A stretch of DNA of 64,000 nucleotides. Source: Chryseobacterium antibioticum. Its GTDB lineage: Bacteria > Bacteroidota > Bacteroidia > Flavobacteriales > Weeksellaceae. The translations under genes and the position numbers were made by a program. The DNA lies in assembly GCF_012927325.1 (NCBI RefSeq), contig NZ_JABBGI010000018.1:55741-119740 (forward strand). Reading direction: 5' to 3'. The notes beneath the pieces were generated by a model, which saw only the letters and a program-made list of their open reading frames with translations, had not been told where the DNA came from and made no database searches. Below, piece after piece: positions 43,045-52,096 of the stretch (positions within the stretch are counted from its first letter, which is position 1; each line of letters opens with the position of its first letter).

Positions 43045-43716
43045 CTACATGCTGGAATTGTAGTAACCATTCTCTACACAGAAACGAATAAGATGCAGTT
43101 TTGTCTTCAGTCCAAGCTTTTCCGTAAGACGATTGATATAGGTGTCAATCGTACGTGTGCTCAGATTCAGCTTTTCTGCAATTTCCTTGTTGCTATAGCC
43201 TTCATAGCAGAATTTCATCAGCTGAATTTCGGTAGGAGAGAGCTCTTCCTGGCCTTTTTTCTGCCGTTCCATATAGTTCTGTACTGCCAGTGGCTGCTGT
43301 TCCCATTCTTTAGAATACTGTTCGTAATCGAAGCCTTCAGAAGCAATGCTACCTTTGATAATATCTTTGATGATATTACTCTTTTTCTGGCAGTAATAGA
43401 TGTTGGGGATTTTAGAAAGGATTTCAGCCATATCTTCCTGGTAGGTATTGGAATAAGTGACAATGGGAGTTTCCTCGTTGTTTTTCCGGATGTACTTGAT
43501 GGCTTCTATGCCGCTGAGTACCGGCATAAAGAGTTCTATGATAAACACATCTTCCTGTCTCCTGTAAATCCTGTTCACAAGCTCATGCCCGTTGTTACAG
43601 TCATTCAGAAGCATATAGAAGGGATTTTCCATAAGCGTTTTGACCATGATCTTCTTAAAGTAGAAATCACTGTCTGCTATGGAAAACCGGACTGTATTTG
43701 ATAATAGTTTACTCAC
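43045..43716 (-). CDS. LuxR-type response regulator with Glu at the phosphoacceptor site, beside the T6SS locus
   Basis: A 223-residue regulator. The receiver domain keeps the acidic pocket (ADSD, Asp15/Asp17) and the Lys pair in YYCQKKS. The phosphoacceptor strand, however, reads VFIIELFMPVLSG, with Glu61 exactly where Asp is expected. Glu is a known phospho-Asp mimic, so the protein may be constitutively active. The HTH reads LSPTEIQLMKFCYEGYSNKEIAEKLNLSTRTIDTYINRL (about 158-196). It is divergent from the first T6SS gene with a 180-bp gap, which makes it the best candidate for controlling the tssD promoters. No sensor kinase gene is nearby. Confidence 0.9.
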   Translation of the reverse strand: MSKLLSNTVRFSIADSDFYFKKIMVKTLMENPFYMLLNDCNNGHELVNRIYRRQEDVFIIELFMPVLSGIEAIKYIRKNNEETPIVTYSNTYQEDMAEILSKIPNIYYCQKKSNIIKDIIKGSIASEGFDYEQYSKEWEQQPLAVQNYMERQKKGQEELSPTEIQLMKFCYEGYSNKEIAEKLNLSTRTIDTYINRLTEKLGLKTKLHLIRFCVENGYYNSSM

Positions 43717-43842
43717 TTTTAATATCGATTTGGTGTAGGATATTTAAAATTCAGAGGCCTAAATTAAGAAAAACTTATGAAAGTTGAAATTAAACTTAGG
43801 TTAAATGGGGTTTTCACGAAATTTCCTTGGGGAAAATACGTA

Positions 43843-43871
43843 TTGTACATAAATTTTTTTTTTTATATTTT
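43843..43871 (+). promoter_or_regulatory. Promoter of the tssO-tssR operon
   Basis: TTG (43843-43845), an 18-bp spacer and TATATTTT (43864-43871) match the Bacteroidota pattern except for the last base. The chosen ATG (43897) is 26 bases further. No GTAG-N5-CTAC palindrome is present here, unlike the tssD promoters. Confidence 0.6.
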
Positions 43872-43896
43872 CACAGGCCAAACAAATTACAAAAAT

Positions 43897-44430
43897 ATGT
43901 CTACTACCAGGGAAAAAAAATTAAACAAATCTGACGTCAGAATAGGCATTTGGAAGTTTATTCTATCTTTCGCCGTTCTCTCTGTGGTGTCTTTTACGTG
44001 TTTATTTCTCTTTTTTAAGAGTTATAGCATACAAAGAGAAGGAATTACCAAAGAAGCACAAGACTACAAAGATCTTATGGTCCGCAGTGATCTTATGAAG
44101 GATCATGTAGAGAAAATCTATGAACTGATGAATCAGCTTAATATCGATAAAGTACAAAATGGTACTTTTCTCCGAACCAAAATTATGGATGATGTAGCTG
44201 ATGTAAAACTCCTTATGAAAGGAGACAGTACGAGCAATTTCAAGCATTATGCTGTTCTGATGAAACAGATAGAGCCCATGCTGAAGTTGAAGGATGATAT
44301 TTTAGAGGTAGAATACAACAAGAGAATTGTCCGTAGAGATCTTGAAGAATGCATGTCAAAGGTAGACAGAGCAAACAACCAGCTTAAAAAAGATCCCACA
44401 AGAAATTTCACAGGAGGTAAAAGAAGATAA
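43897..44430 (+). CDS. T6SS(iii) membrane protein, TssO-like
   Basis: About 177 residues from MSTTREKK at 43897. An in-frame ATG at 43777 precedes the promoter and is rejected. There is a short basic cytosolic N-terminus, one membrane helix (about 21-43, FILSFAVLSVVSFTCLFLFF) and a helical periplasmic part of about 130 residues. This is the layout of the T6SS(iii) envelope proteins named TssO. It is the first gene of a run leading to TssR, 16 bp before a second protein of identical architecture. A role in the trans-envelope complex that replaces TssJLM in this subtype is family knowledge. Which of the two is the true TssO cannot be settled here. Confidence 0.75.
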   Translation: MSTTREKKLNKSDVRIGIWKFILSFAVLSVVSFTCLFLFFKSYSIQREGITKEAQDYKDLMVRSDLMKDHVEKIYELMNQLNIDKVQNGTFLRTKIMDDVADVKLLMKGDSTSNFKHYAVLMKQIEPMLKLKDDILEVEYNKRIVRRDLEECMSKVDRANNQLKKDPTRNFTGGKRR

Positions 44431-44446
44431 TAAAAAAGAAAACATT

Positions 44447-44971
44447 ATGCAGGGACATATTACATTATCCAAAAAAGAAAGGCATTATCAGTTTTTTTAT
44501 TTAATACTAATGCTTGTAGCAGCCATGATATTCCTTGGAATCATTTTTCTAAAAGGATTTGAGTCTCCATTCTCGGATGAAGACGTAAGAGGAATACAGA
44601 GTCTTCAACAGAAAACAGAATTTGAAAGCCAGCAAAAAATCTTGCAGCCTGAAATGGACAGTACCTATCTCAGGATCAGTAAAATCAAAGATAAAGCTCC
44701 GGAATCTTTTGTAGAAAATAATATTTTCAATGGGATTAATGGCCTGGCGAGCTATTTTCATAGTACCGATGTGGTGGATATCCGTAAAGATGCCTATCCG
44801 CAGATCGCCAAATTCTATAAAATGTATTTTGAAGACAAAAAAGTTATTTCTACGACCGCAGAAGACATTAAAAAATTCAACCAACAGTTGGAAGACTGCA
44901 GGATTGGTTTTAAGAGTACACAGGACCGCCTGTATGAGAGGAACAATGCAATGAGGGAGAGGACTCAGTAA
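44447..44971 (+). CDS. T6SS(iii) membrane protein, second TssO-like (possible TssQ)
   Basis: A 174-residue protein with a short N-terminal cytosolic stretch (MQGHITLSKKERHYQ), a membrane helix (about 17-38, FFYLILMLVAAMIFLGIIFL) and a helical periplasmic domain rich in Lys, Glu and Gln. It has no lipobox, which argues against the lipoprotein type of TssQ. The arrangement parallels the preceding gene, so the two may be paralogues forming a hetero-oligomer. Linkage to TssR and the PKD protein places it in the T6SS envelope complex. Confidence 0.7.
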   Translation: MQGHITLSKKERHYQFFYLILMLVAAMIFLGIIFLKGFESPFSDEDVRGIQSLQQKTEFESQQKILQPEMDSTYLRISKIKDKAPESFVENNIFNGINGLASYFHSTDVVDIRKDAYPQIAKFYKMYFEDKKVISTTAEDIKKFNQQLEDCRIGFKSTQDRLYERNNAMRERTQ

Positions 44972-45020
44972 CCAAAAAAAATAAATATTCAGGGAATAAA
45001 CACATCACAATCACTTAACT

Positions 45021-45929
45021 ATGAATTATTTTCAAAAAAACAAAAAGAACATTATTATTGGTGTTATCGCAACGCTGCTTATCGCGGCCCTCGTTGCGTT
45101 ATGGCTGCAGAAAAAGGTCATTCATTCTGCCGATGATATTGTAGGAGTAGTCTCTCCGTCTTCGATATCTGTGGGAGATACACTTATATTCGAGGACATG
45201 ACCCCGTTCGCTAAAACCAGAAGATGGAATTTTGGGGATGGGAAAACTTCTGACCAAAGCAGAGGAATTCACTTTTACAGTAAACCGGGATATTATGCCG
45301 TAAGTCTGATCATTGATAACAAGTATACCAAGACTTTTCCTGTAATGGTTTCGGCCAGATATGTGAAGCCGAAAGACAGCGCTAAAATTGCTACAACCAT
45401 AGAGGCTCCGGCACAGGCTATGCAGAATGAAAATGTACAGTTCCGTGCCATTTCAGAAGCCTCTCAGTTTGCATGGGAGTTTGGCGAAACGGGAAATACG
45501 GATTCCAAAGAGAAGATGGCCATCTACTCCTTTAAAAAACCGGGCGATTACCGTGTGAAATTACTTACCGATGAAAAAGAGGAGCCTACTTATCACATGA
45601 TCAAAATTCTTCCGGCCTACAACTCTCTGGAGCAGGATGAAGTGCCGATAGAAGATTCCTACAAAAAAGTGGATGACGATTTCAAATACCACTTACAACA
45701 GATTGCGAACGGAAACAGTTTTAATATGCATTACAACTACCTGTTGAATAAGTATCTGTGTAACAACGAAAATACGGTAGTAAAAGTGAGCGACAGTAAG
45801 GCTAATAACTTTTACATGTATTGCGCAGGACTTCAGTTTGACAAAAACATTGTGATCCAGAGCGTAAAAGTGAACTTAGACGACAAGCAGAACTGTGTGA
45901 CGAAAGTCGATATCAACCAAAGCAAATAA
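45021..45929 (+). CDS. T6SS(iii) PKD-domain membrane protein, TssP-like
   Basis: A 302-residue protein with one N-terminal membrane helix (about 11-28) and a periplasmic remainder. Two PKD-type beta-sandwich modules are visible, each with the WxFGDG/WEFGET-type core. The first is near 70-110 (RRWNFGDGKTSDQSRGIHFYSKPGYY) and the second near 145-185 (QFAWEFGETGNTDS...FKKPGDYRVKLL). PKD modules mediate protein contacts, so a structural role in the envelope complex is likely. It lies between the TssO-like pair and TssR, which matches TssP by position. The name is tentative. Confidence 0.7.
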   Translation: MNYFQKNKKNIIIGVIATLLIAALVALWLQKKVIHSADDIVGVVSPSSISVGDTLIFEDMTPFAKTRRWNFGDGKTSDQSRGIHFYSKPGYYAVSLIIDNKYTKTFPVMVSARYVKPKDSAKIATTIEAPAQAMQNENVQFRAISEASQFAWEFGETGNTDSKEKMAIYSFKKPGDYRVKLLTDEKEEPTYHMIKILPAYNSLEQDEVPIEDSYKKVDDDFKYHLQQIANGNSFNMHYNYLLNKYLCNNENTVVKVSDSKANNFYMYCAGLQFDKNIVIQSVKVNLDDKQNCVTKVDINQSK

Positions 45930-45974
45930 TACAATCCGGTATTCCGGACCCACCAATCATAAAAATAAAATAGG

Positions 45975-48374
45975 ATGAAAAATAAATTTCCTCTAGCAGC
46001 ATATTATATCGGATTATCAGTATTAATAACGAGCTGTCAGGTGAAGCTGCCGTATAAAAGAACTCCCGAGCCTGCGCAGTACGGGCAGGTAGACAACTCA
46101 CCGGTAGTGAACGGATACCCTAAAAAATCGGTTCCGTGGATCGTGATTTCAGATAGGTCAAGAAATACAGCTTATCTTGATAAAAGTGACGAGAAATCTT
46201 ACAAAGAAGTTAAATTTCTTGAACCTTTAATGGTTCTGAAACATAGAGATGGAATGGTAAAAGTAGCGGAATATAATCCGGATGCTTTAATGAAAAAAGT
46301 TTCGTCAAAATCCATTAAAACCTATGGCTGGATCCCTGAAACGGATCTTCTTCTATGGAACAATTCTTTAAAAAGCGAAAAAACTGGGTATCCTGTAAGA
46401 GTAGCTGTAGTTCCGAATAACAGCGAAGTGATAAGAAGTGCTGAGAGATACTATAAAAATGACTCTATCATGGTGTTCAATTCACCAAGTCTTATAGAAA
46501 CAGCCAATGTTAAGATTCCAAATGGACAGATGGTATACGTCTATAAGCAGGCGGAAAATAATAAGCGGTTTTTAGTAGGTAAAAAACCTTCCGTTGATAT
46601 AGACAGTATCAGTACGAATCTTTACGGATGGGTCAACGCAAACGTAATCTCCGCATGGGGTGAACGTTCTGCCGTGAAAATTAATAATAATACAAAAATA
46701 ACCGATTCTTCTTTGGGGATACATGAAGGATATCCGGGTGCAGCAGATTCAGATAGCAGAACCGCGATTCTTCTTACGGACACGCATAAAAGAACCCCTC
46801 TTGAGAATATTTATCCGGTAAGTTTAGCGCTAAATGAAGCCCCGACACCTGATTCTAAAACAAAGTATTTTACCAATGTTTTAGATTACAGTAAAAACTA
46901 TATATTTAATGTTCTGGGCGAAAAGATTATTTTTGACCGCTACAGAGAGATCACAGAAAGAGATAAAAATATTAATATTGTTTTTGCCCTGGATGTAAGT
47001 GCTCCTAATGCACCTTATGCTCCCATTGTAAAATCTCTTCTTCAGGATCTGCAGCTTAGATTTGAGAAGCCTTCTTACTTCAATGGCGTAAAATACGGTG
47101 TGGTTCTGTATAAAAACAATCCATGCGGAGAAAACGTTCTGGTTTCAAACTTAAGTCCGGATTACAGCAAAATCACCACATTCATTACTGAAAAGACGAA
47201 TGAAATGAACTGTACAAGCAACAGCGGGTATCAGCCTGTAGGGGAGGCTCTTACTGCCGCTGGAAACCTTCTCTCCAATGTTCCGGATGAAACCAATATT
47301 GTAGTGACTGTAGGTACTTCAGCCAACCAGAGCGGAAATATGTACAGCGTGATCAGTTCTCTTACACAGGCACAGGCCCGATTGATCATGTTCCAGACCA
47401 GCGCAAGATCATCTGACACGTATAATGATTTTGTATTGATGGCTGAAAATGTAGTGACCAATACAGCGAAAAATATTGCTGAACTTAAAAAAGAGAAGAT
47501 CATCAATCAAAGTGATGTTCTTACTAAAAATAACTTCAGCCTTGTGGAAGGCGATGAGGGGTTCTTCTCCTTGGATTATCCGAAACAGAGTATGTCTCAG
47601 GGATTTGTTATTTTCCCTAAAAAAGGGGATATTGCAACGCCGGGCTACCTAAAAAAATCACTAGACAGCCTTATTGCACAGGTTACTTTAGATAACCAAA
47701 CGATTGACAAGTCGCTTAATGAATATTTCCACTCTTCTGTAGGAGCAGGAAGAACAGATGTAGATCTGAAATATAAATATCTGTTCCCGGGTCTTACCAA
47801 TCCGGTTTCCGCAGGAATTGCAGCACAGCTGATCAATTATGGAAATCCATTCCTGGTAAAAGGATATATCCCGAAAGATTTAAAAGACATTAAACCAAGC
47901 ATAGAAAAAGGAATCCTTATTTCTGAAACGGAATATGATAACTTAAAGAACTTCTACACGGAAGTTTATCTTAAGACTGAACCTGAAAAAGCAGATTTTA
48001 GTCAATCAAGAGCAATTAAAGAATATATCAAGCTCCTGAAAAAATATAATCCTACTTTAACATTCCTGGATAAGTCTGAACTGTACGAAAAACCAATGTC
48101 TTATGCAGTTGGATTAAGTACCGGTTTCGACAACTCTGAAGAGGAACTGATGTCTAAATACAAGCTGAAAGGCTGGAAAAAGCCGAAGATTGTTCTAAAG
48201 GAAAGGGTTAGAAAGTATTTCAAGGACTATAAAGAATTAGCCGACAGAATGCTTTCCCACAGAAATGATCCTGCAGTGAAAATTCAGCAGAACGGACAAA
48301 CCTTCTACTGGCTTAATGAATATTTTATGCCAACCACTCAGACTGTTGAGGCACCGGAATACACCCAACATTAA
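45975..48374 (+). CDS. tssR: T6SS(iii) lipoprotein TssR
   Basis: A 799-residue protein with a lipoprotein signal (MKNKFPLAAYYIGLSVLITSCQ, Cys22). It is the large periplasmic component that distinguishes T6SS(iii). The first third contains SH3-like repeats (VPWIVISDRSRNTAYLDK..., YGWIPETDLLLWN). A von Willebrand-A-like module starts near residue 332 (INIVFALDVSAPNAPY, a DxSxx variant of the metal site) and continues to about 500. The C-terminus is charged. It belongs to the same operon as the TssO-like and PKD genes. A terminator follows at 48394, which sets it apart from tssD1. Confidence 0.86.
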   Translation: MKNKFPLAAYYIGLSVLITSCQVKLPYKRTPEPAQYGQVDNSPVVNGYPKKSVPWIVISDRSRNTAYLDKSDEKSYKEVKFLEPLMVLKHRDGMVKVAEYNPDALMKKVSSKSIKTYGWIPETDLLLWNNSLKSEKTGYPVRVAVVPNNSEVIRSAERYYKNDSIMVFNSPSLIETANVKIPNGQMVYVYKQAENNKRFLVGKKPSVDIDSISTNLYGWVNANVISAWGERSAVKINNNTKITDSSLGIHEGYPGAADSDSRTAILLTDTHKRTPLENIYPVSLALNEAPTPDSKTKYFTNVLDYSKNYIFNVLGEKIIFDRYREITERDKNINIVFALDVSAPNAPYAPIVKSLLQDLQLRFEKPSYFNGVKYGVVLYKNNPCGENVLVSNLSPDYSKITTFITEKTNEMNCTSNSGYQPVGEALTAAGNLLSNVPDETNIVVTVGTSANQSGNMYSVISSLTQAQARLIMFQTSARSSDTYNDFVLMAENVVTNTAKNIAELKKEKIINQSDVLTKNNFSLVEGDEGFFSLDYPKQSMSQGFVIFPKKGDIATPGYLKKSLDSLIAQVTLDNQTIDKSLNEYFHSSVGAGRTDVDLKYKYLFPGLTNPVSAGIAAQLINYGNPFLVKGYIPKDLKDIKPSIEKGILISETEYDNLKNFYTEVYLKTEPEKADFSQSRAIKEYIKLLKKYNPTLTFLDKSELYEKPMSYAVGLSTGFDNSEEELMSKYKLKGWKKPKIVLKERVRKYFKDYKELADRMLSHRNDPAVKIQQNGQTFYWLNEYFMPTTQTVEAPEYTQH

Positions 48375-48393
48375 TCATTAATTTTATCATACG

Positions 48394-48424
48394 AAAAGCA
48401 GGAGTACAACTTCTGCTTTTTTTA
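48394..48424 (+). terminator. Terminator after tssR
   Basis: AAAAGCAGGAG pairs with CTTCTGCTTTT with one mismatch around a short loop. A run of T follows. Confidence 0.82.
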
Positions 48425-48663
48425 TTGATGGGAAATCTAAGACTAAGACTAAGACAATGTGAGATTTACATAATCTTGTAACCGAAATTCTTAAACATTA
48501 TACTCCGTCAACCTTCAAAATTTATCATCCGAATCCATTTTTAACATTCCAAAATAGAGTCTATTTCTCATTTAAGTGTAAAATCTCTTATTATTTCTAT
48601 ATATCCGCATAATTGCAAATGCCCTGCTAGTGATCTCTGAGGGGGATTTTTAAATCCAAAGTC

Positions 48664-48733
48664 GTAGAACTACTACAAATTTTGAAATTTATATCCAAAT
48701 GTTTTCAGAATAGAAATAAGCGCTTTATATTTG
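48664..48733 (+). promoter_or_regulatory. tssD1 promoter with GTAG-N5-CTAC operator
   Basis: The palindrome GTAGAACTACTAC (48664-48676) is centred 56 bp upstream of the first base of the TATATTTG -7 box (48726-48733). No TTG is found at the -33 position, which suggests activator dependence. The ATG is 59 bases after the start of the -7 box. The rest of the tssR-tssD1 gap (48425-48663) holds nothing recognised. Confidence 0.8.
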
Positions 48734-48784
48734 TTAAACAATTACCACATCACAAAATATTAATAACGGTTAAAGTTTACCATC

Positions 48785-49189
48785 ATGGCGGGAAATTCAA
48801 GAGGAATCTTAAAATTCAATGGCGGAGGAGGACAGAAATTACTGAAACTGAAATACAGTGTATCCAGATCTACAGATGTTTCGGGACGTGTAGCATCAGA
48901 TCCGTCTAATGCACTGATCAAAATTACAGTTGAAGCTACTGAAAAATCCGATATTTTAGAAAGTTTGCTGAACGGAAAATATAAGCCGACAACAGGAGAA
49001 GTTACTTTCAACAAATCCCATGAAGAAGGAACACTTATCACTTTAAAATGGGAAAATGGATATGTAATCCAACATCAGGTAAGTTTCGATGCAGTAGACG
49101 AAAACAGTATGCTGATCAGTTTTGTAATAAGCGCAGAAACAATTGACTATGGCAATTCCAAATACACTGGATTTTGGCCATCTAACTAA
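48785..49189 (+). CDS. tssD: T6SS Hcp-like tube protein TssD (copy 1)
   Basis: A 134-residue Bacteroidota-type Hcp (TssD family) that stacks in rings to form the inner tube of the T6SS. It starts MAGNSRGILKFNGGGGQ. The fold's conserved segments are YSVSRSTDVSGRVASDPSNA (about 24-43) and TTGEVTFNKSHEEGTLITLKW (about 69-89). Compared with the two other copies it differs in the glycine-rich start, in a His/Ser change near residue 98 and in the last 20 residues (IDYGNSKYTGFWPSN). It may be the tube protein proper, or one with different cargo preference. A terminator follows. Confidence 0.9.
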   Translation: MAGNSRGILKFNGGGGQKLLKLKYSVSRSTDVSGRVASDPSNALIKITVEATEKSDILESLLNGKYKPTTGEVTFNKSHEEGTLITLKWENGYVIQHQVSFDAVDENSMLISFVISAETIDYGNSKYTGFWPSN

Positions 49190-49215
49190 GACACACTTTA
49201 CACATCAACATTCAT

Positions 49216-49249
49216 AAAAAAAGATCGTCCCTTAAAGACGGTCTTTTTT
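49216..49249. terminator. Terminator after tssD1
   Basis: AAAAAAGATCGTC pairs with GACGGTCTTTTTT with a single wobble over a seven-base loop. Confidence 0.85.
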
Positions 49250-49512
49250 GCCTAAAATGTTATAATTAGCGGTTTTATGATGAAAAGAAGAAAAGTGATT
49301 TGTGGACATAATATTAAAAATAGACCAGGTAAAATAAAACACATCAAAAAAAACTTATTACTTCTCTAATCAAAGAATTAACTATCTTTAACCCTACATA
49401 CATTCTACATAAAAAAGATATATTTGTAAGGATGTATTTTTTGACAGATAACACCAAATAATCTGATACACCAATAAAGAACACAGACATATTAATATTA
49501 GAAAAATTATAA
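49250..49512 (+). other. Gap upstream of clpV with likely promoter
   Basis: 263 bp without a gene. A TATATTTG box at 49419-49426 would start a transcript with a leader of about 80 bases before the clpV ATG. Only a weak ATTACT half-match to the tssD operator is present and its spacing differs, so I do not count it as a site. Confidence 0.55.
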
Positions 49513-52008
49513 ATGGGAGTACTAGTAACCAACGAAACAGTAAAACAGCTATTTCATATTGCTCAGTCGATAGCGAAGGAAAATTATAATGCGACCTACG
49601 GCGGACCACATATTTTACAGGCCTTAATGCATAAAGATATCGGTCTTAATGAATTTCTGAAAAGCATAGATAAAGATCCCGGCTACTTTTATGAGTGGGC
49701 AGATGTCCGCATTGAAGATTACCCAAAGACAGCCCATCTTCCCGATGAGGTGCGTCAGGATGAGGCAGTAGACACTCTTGTTGAAGAAGCAGACGATATC
49801 CGTTTAAAATTGGGGCTGGATGAGATCACACCCATCTGTATCCTTACCGCTATTGTAAAACCTCAGGTTGTTTTTTCACTGCAACAGCTGAAATCACTTC
49901 CGTTGAGAGAACATGAAATTTTCAATTTATATAGAAAAGATACCCCTTTTGCCGTATCTGAAGACGGTGATTTTTCTTCACTTTTTTCAAACGGATCAGA
50001 TTTTACAGATTCATCATTTCCTTCCATTAAAAGCTATTGTGTAGACAGAACTGCACAGGCTAGAAAAGGAGACCTGGAAAATATTATTGGTAGAGACAAA
50101 GAACTCAGAATGCTTGTTGAAATTCTTTGCCGGAGAAGTAAGCCCAATGTAATCATTATTGGTGAGCCCGGTGTTGGGAAAACAGCTCTGGTAGAAGGCT
50201 TTGCTACTGAAATCACCAAAGGAAATGTACCTGAAATGCTTAAAAATGCCACTCTTCTCGAACTGGACACGGGCGCATTATTAGCAGGGACTTCTTATAA
50301 AGGTGAAATTGAAGACCGTCTGAAAAAAGTTATCAATGAATGCAAGAAAATTGAAAAAGCAGTTCTTTTCATTGATGAAATTCATACCCTTCTAGATCCA
50401 AAAGGAAGTATAGGAAACGTGGCCAATCTCCTTAAACCGGAACTGGCAAGGGGTGAAATTACCGTAATCGGAGCTACAACCCAGGAAGAATACAGAAAAA
50501 TCATTGAACCTGAACAGGCTTTCAACCGTCGTTTTGAAGTATTGACTGTCAATGAGCCCGATGAACAGACTTGCGTAAAAATGATTGACGTGCTTCTTGA
50601 TGGTTATAAAAAACACCACGGCATCGAAGTAGAAAAAACATCTATTCCGGAATGTGTACGTCTGGCCAAAAGATATGCAAAAGGTAAAAAGTTACCTGAT
50701 GCTGCAATTGACCTGTTAGACCGAACCATGGCTGCCATTAAAATGCTGGATGAACTTTCAGAAAAAGAACTGGCAAGCTGGAAAGAAACCTATGAAACAA
50801 TTTTAAAAGAAGAATATACAGACACCAAAGATCAGGCGAATGAGCTGATCTGGAACTATAATCTTCTGAGAGATAAAATAAGTCCAATTCTTTGGGGATC
50901 ATTAAGTGAGCAACCGTCTATCGACAATTCCATGCCTGTTGATCAGATCCATAAAATCATTGATGACACTTATGCAGAGCTTTTACAGCATGCCGCCAAA
51001 AAAAGAGAAAAAGTAGACCGTCTGGAACTGGCAGCAGTAATGGCGGCAAAAACAAATATTCCGATCGGAAAAATCCAGGCTCAGGAAAAAGAAAAACTTC
51101 TGAATATGGAATCCCTTTTATTGAACAGAGTCGTAGGGCAGGACCACGCCTTAAAAATTCTGTCGGATGCCATTGTTGAAAACCGAAGCGGACTTAACAA
51201 ACCAGGACAGCCTATTGGATCATTCTTTCTTCTGGGACCTACGGGAACAGGGAAAACCGAGCTGGCAAAATCTATGGCAGAATTGCTTTTCAATGATGAG
51301 AAAGCGATGGTTCGTTTTGATATGTCCGAATTTAAAGAAGAACATTCAGCAGCATTACTGTATGGAGCGCCTCCTGGATATGTAGGGTATGAAGAAGGAG
51401 GAATGCTGGTCAATAAAATCAGACAGCAACCTTATACGGTTGTTTTATTTGATGAAATTGAAAAAGCCCACCATTCCGTTTTTGATGTATTCTTACAGAT
51501 CATGGATGAAGGAAAAGTTCATGATAAACTTGGAAAAGAGGGAGATTTCAGCAATGCGATCATATTATTTACTTCAAATATCGGAAGCGAAGAGATTGTA
51601 AAACAGTTTGAAGAAGGAAAAGTTCCGGAATCATCCTCACTGATGCAGATCATGTCCAATTCCGGAAGATTCAGACCGGAGTTTTTAGCAAGGATTACAG
51701 AGATCATTCCTTTCGCACCGATTACAGAATCTATTGCGGAAAGGATTTTCAATATCCAGCTGAAATCACTTCATACCTCACTTACAAGATTGGGGATGAG
51801 TTTAAAGATCACAGACGAAGCGGTGAAAAATCTTGCCCTGGGAGGATTCAGCAGCAAATACGGAGCAAGACAGATTTCCGGAGTGATTCGTGCTCAGCTG
51901 GCAAGACCGATCTCCAAAATGATCGTGAGAGAAGAAGTGAAATCCGGGCAGACCCTTCACGTAGACTGGAACAGCGAGGAAGAAAAAATAAGCTGGAAGG
52001 TAGATTAA
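49513..52008 (+). CDS. tssH: T6SS sheath-disassembly AAA+ ATPase ClpV/TssH
   Basis: An 831-residue HSP100 ATPase that recycles contracted T6SS sheath. The N-terminal domain covers about 1-150 (YGGPHILQALMHKDIGL). AAA1 has Walker A GEPGVGKT (about 217-224) and Walker B VLFIDEIHTLL (about 283-293). A ClpB-like middle region is short. AAA2 has Walker A GPTGTGKT (about 575-582) and VVLFDEIEKAHHSVFD Walker B. Next to TssR, TssD and VgrG the assignment to ClpV and not ClpB is secure. The short middle domain also distinguishes it from the chaperone ClpB. Confidence 0.93.
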   Translation: MGVLVTNETVKQLFHIAQSIAKENYNATYGGPHILQALMHKDIGLNEFLKSIDKDPGYFYEWADVRIEDYPKTAHLPDEVRQDEAVDTLVEEADDIRLKLGLDEITPICILTAIVKPQVVFSLQQLKSLPLREHEIFNLYRKDTPFAVSEDGDFSSLFSNGSDFTDSSFPSIKSYCVDRTAQARKGDLENIIGRDKELRMLVEILCRRSKPNVIIIGEPGVGKTALVEGFATEITKGNVPEMLKNATLLELDTGALLAGTSYKGEIEDRLKKVINECKKIEKAVLFIDEIHTLLDPKGSIGNVANLLKPELARGEITVIGATTQEEYRKIIEPEQAFNRRFEVLTVNEPDEQTCVKMIDVLLDGYKKHHGIEVEKTSIPECVRLAKRYAKGKKLPDAAIDLLDRTMAAIKMLDELSEKELASWKETYETILKEEYTDTKDQANELIWNYNLLRDKISPILWGSLSEQPSIDNSMPVDQIHKIIDDTYAELLQHAAKKREKVDRLELAAVMAAKTNIPIGKIQAQEKEKLLNMESLLLNRVVGQDHALKILSDAIVENRSGLNKPGQPIGSFFLLGPTGTGKTELAKSMAELLFNDEKAMVRFDMSEFKEEHSAALLYGAPPGYVGYEEGGMLVNKIRQQPYTVVLFDEIEKAHHSVFDVFLQIMDEGKVHDKLGKEGDFSNAIILFTSNIGSEEIVKQFEEGKVPESSSLMQIMSNSGRFRPEFLARITEIIPFAPITESIAERIFNIQLKSLHTSLTRLGMSLKITDEAVKNLALGGFSSKYGARQISGVIRAQLARPISKMIVREEVKSGQTLHVDWNSEEEKISWKVD

Positions 52009-52096
52009 CAATAAAACAAAGAAAGCTGGTAAGTCCCAAAGCAAATCTGCCTGTAGACTTATCAGCTTCCTTTGATCATAAACATAAGGAATTAAA

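Noticed and set aside
43093..43701. 202-codon plus-strand frame opposite the response regulator
   Set aside because: The minus-strand frame has clear receiver and LuxR HTH motifs; the plus frame has none.
49352..49364. ATTACT half-match to the tssD operator upstream of clpV
   Set aside because: The inverted half is missing and the spacing to the TATATTTG box is 61, not 56.
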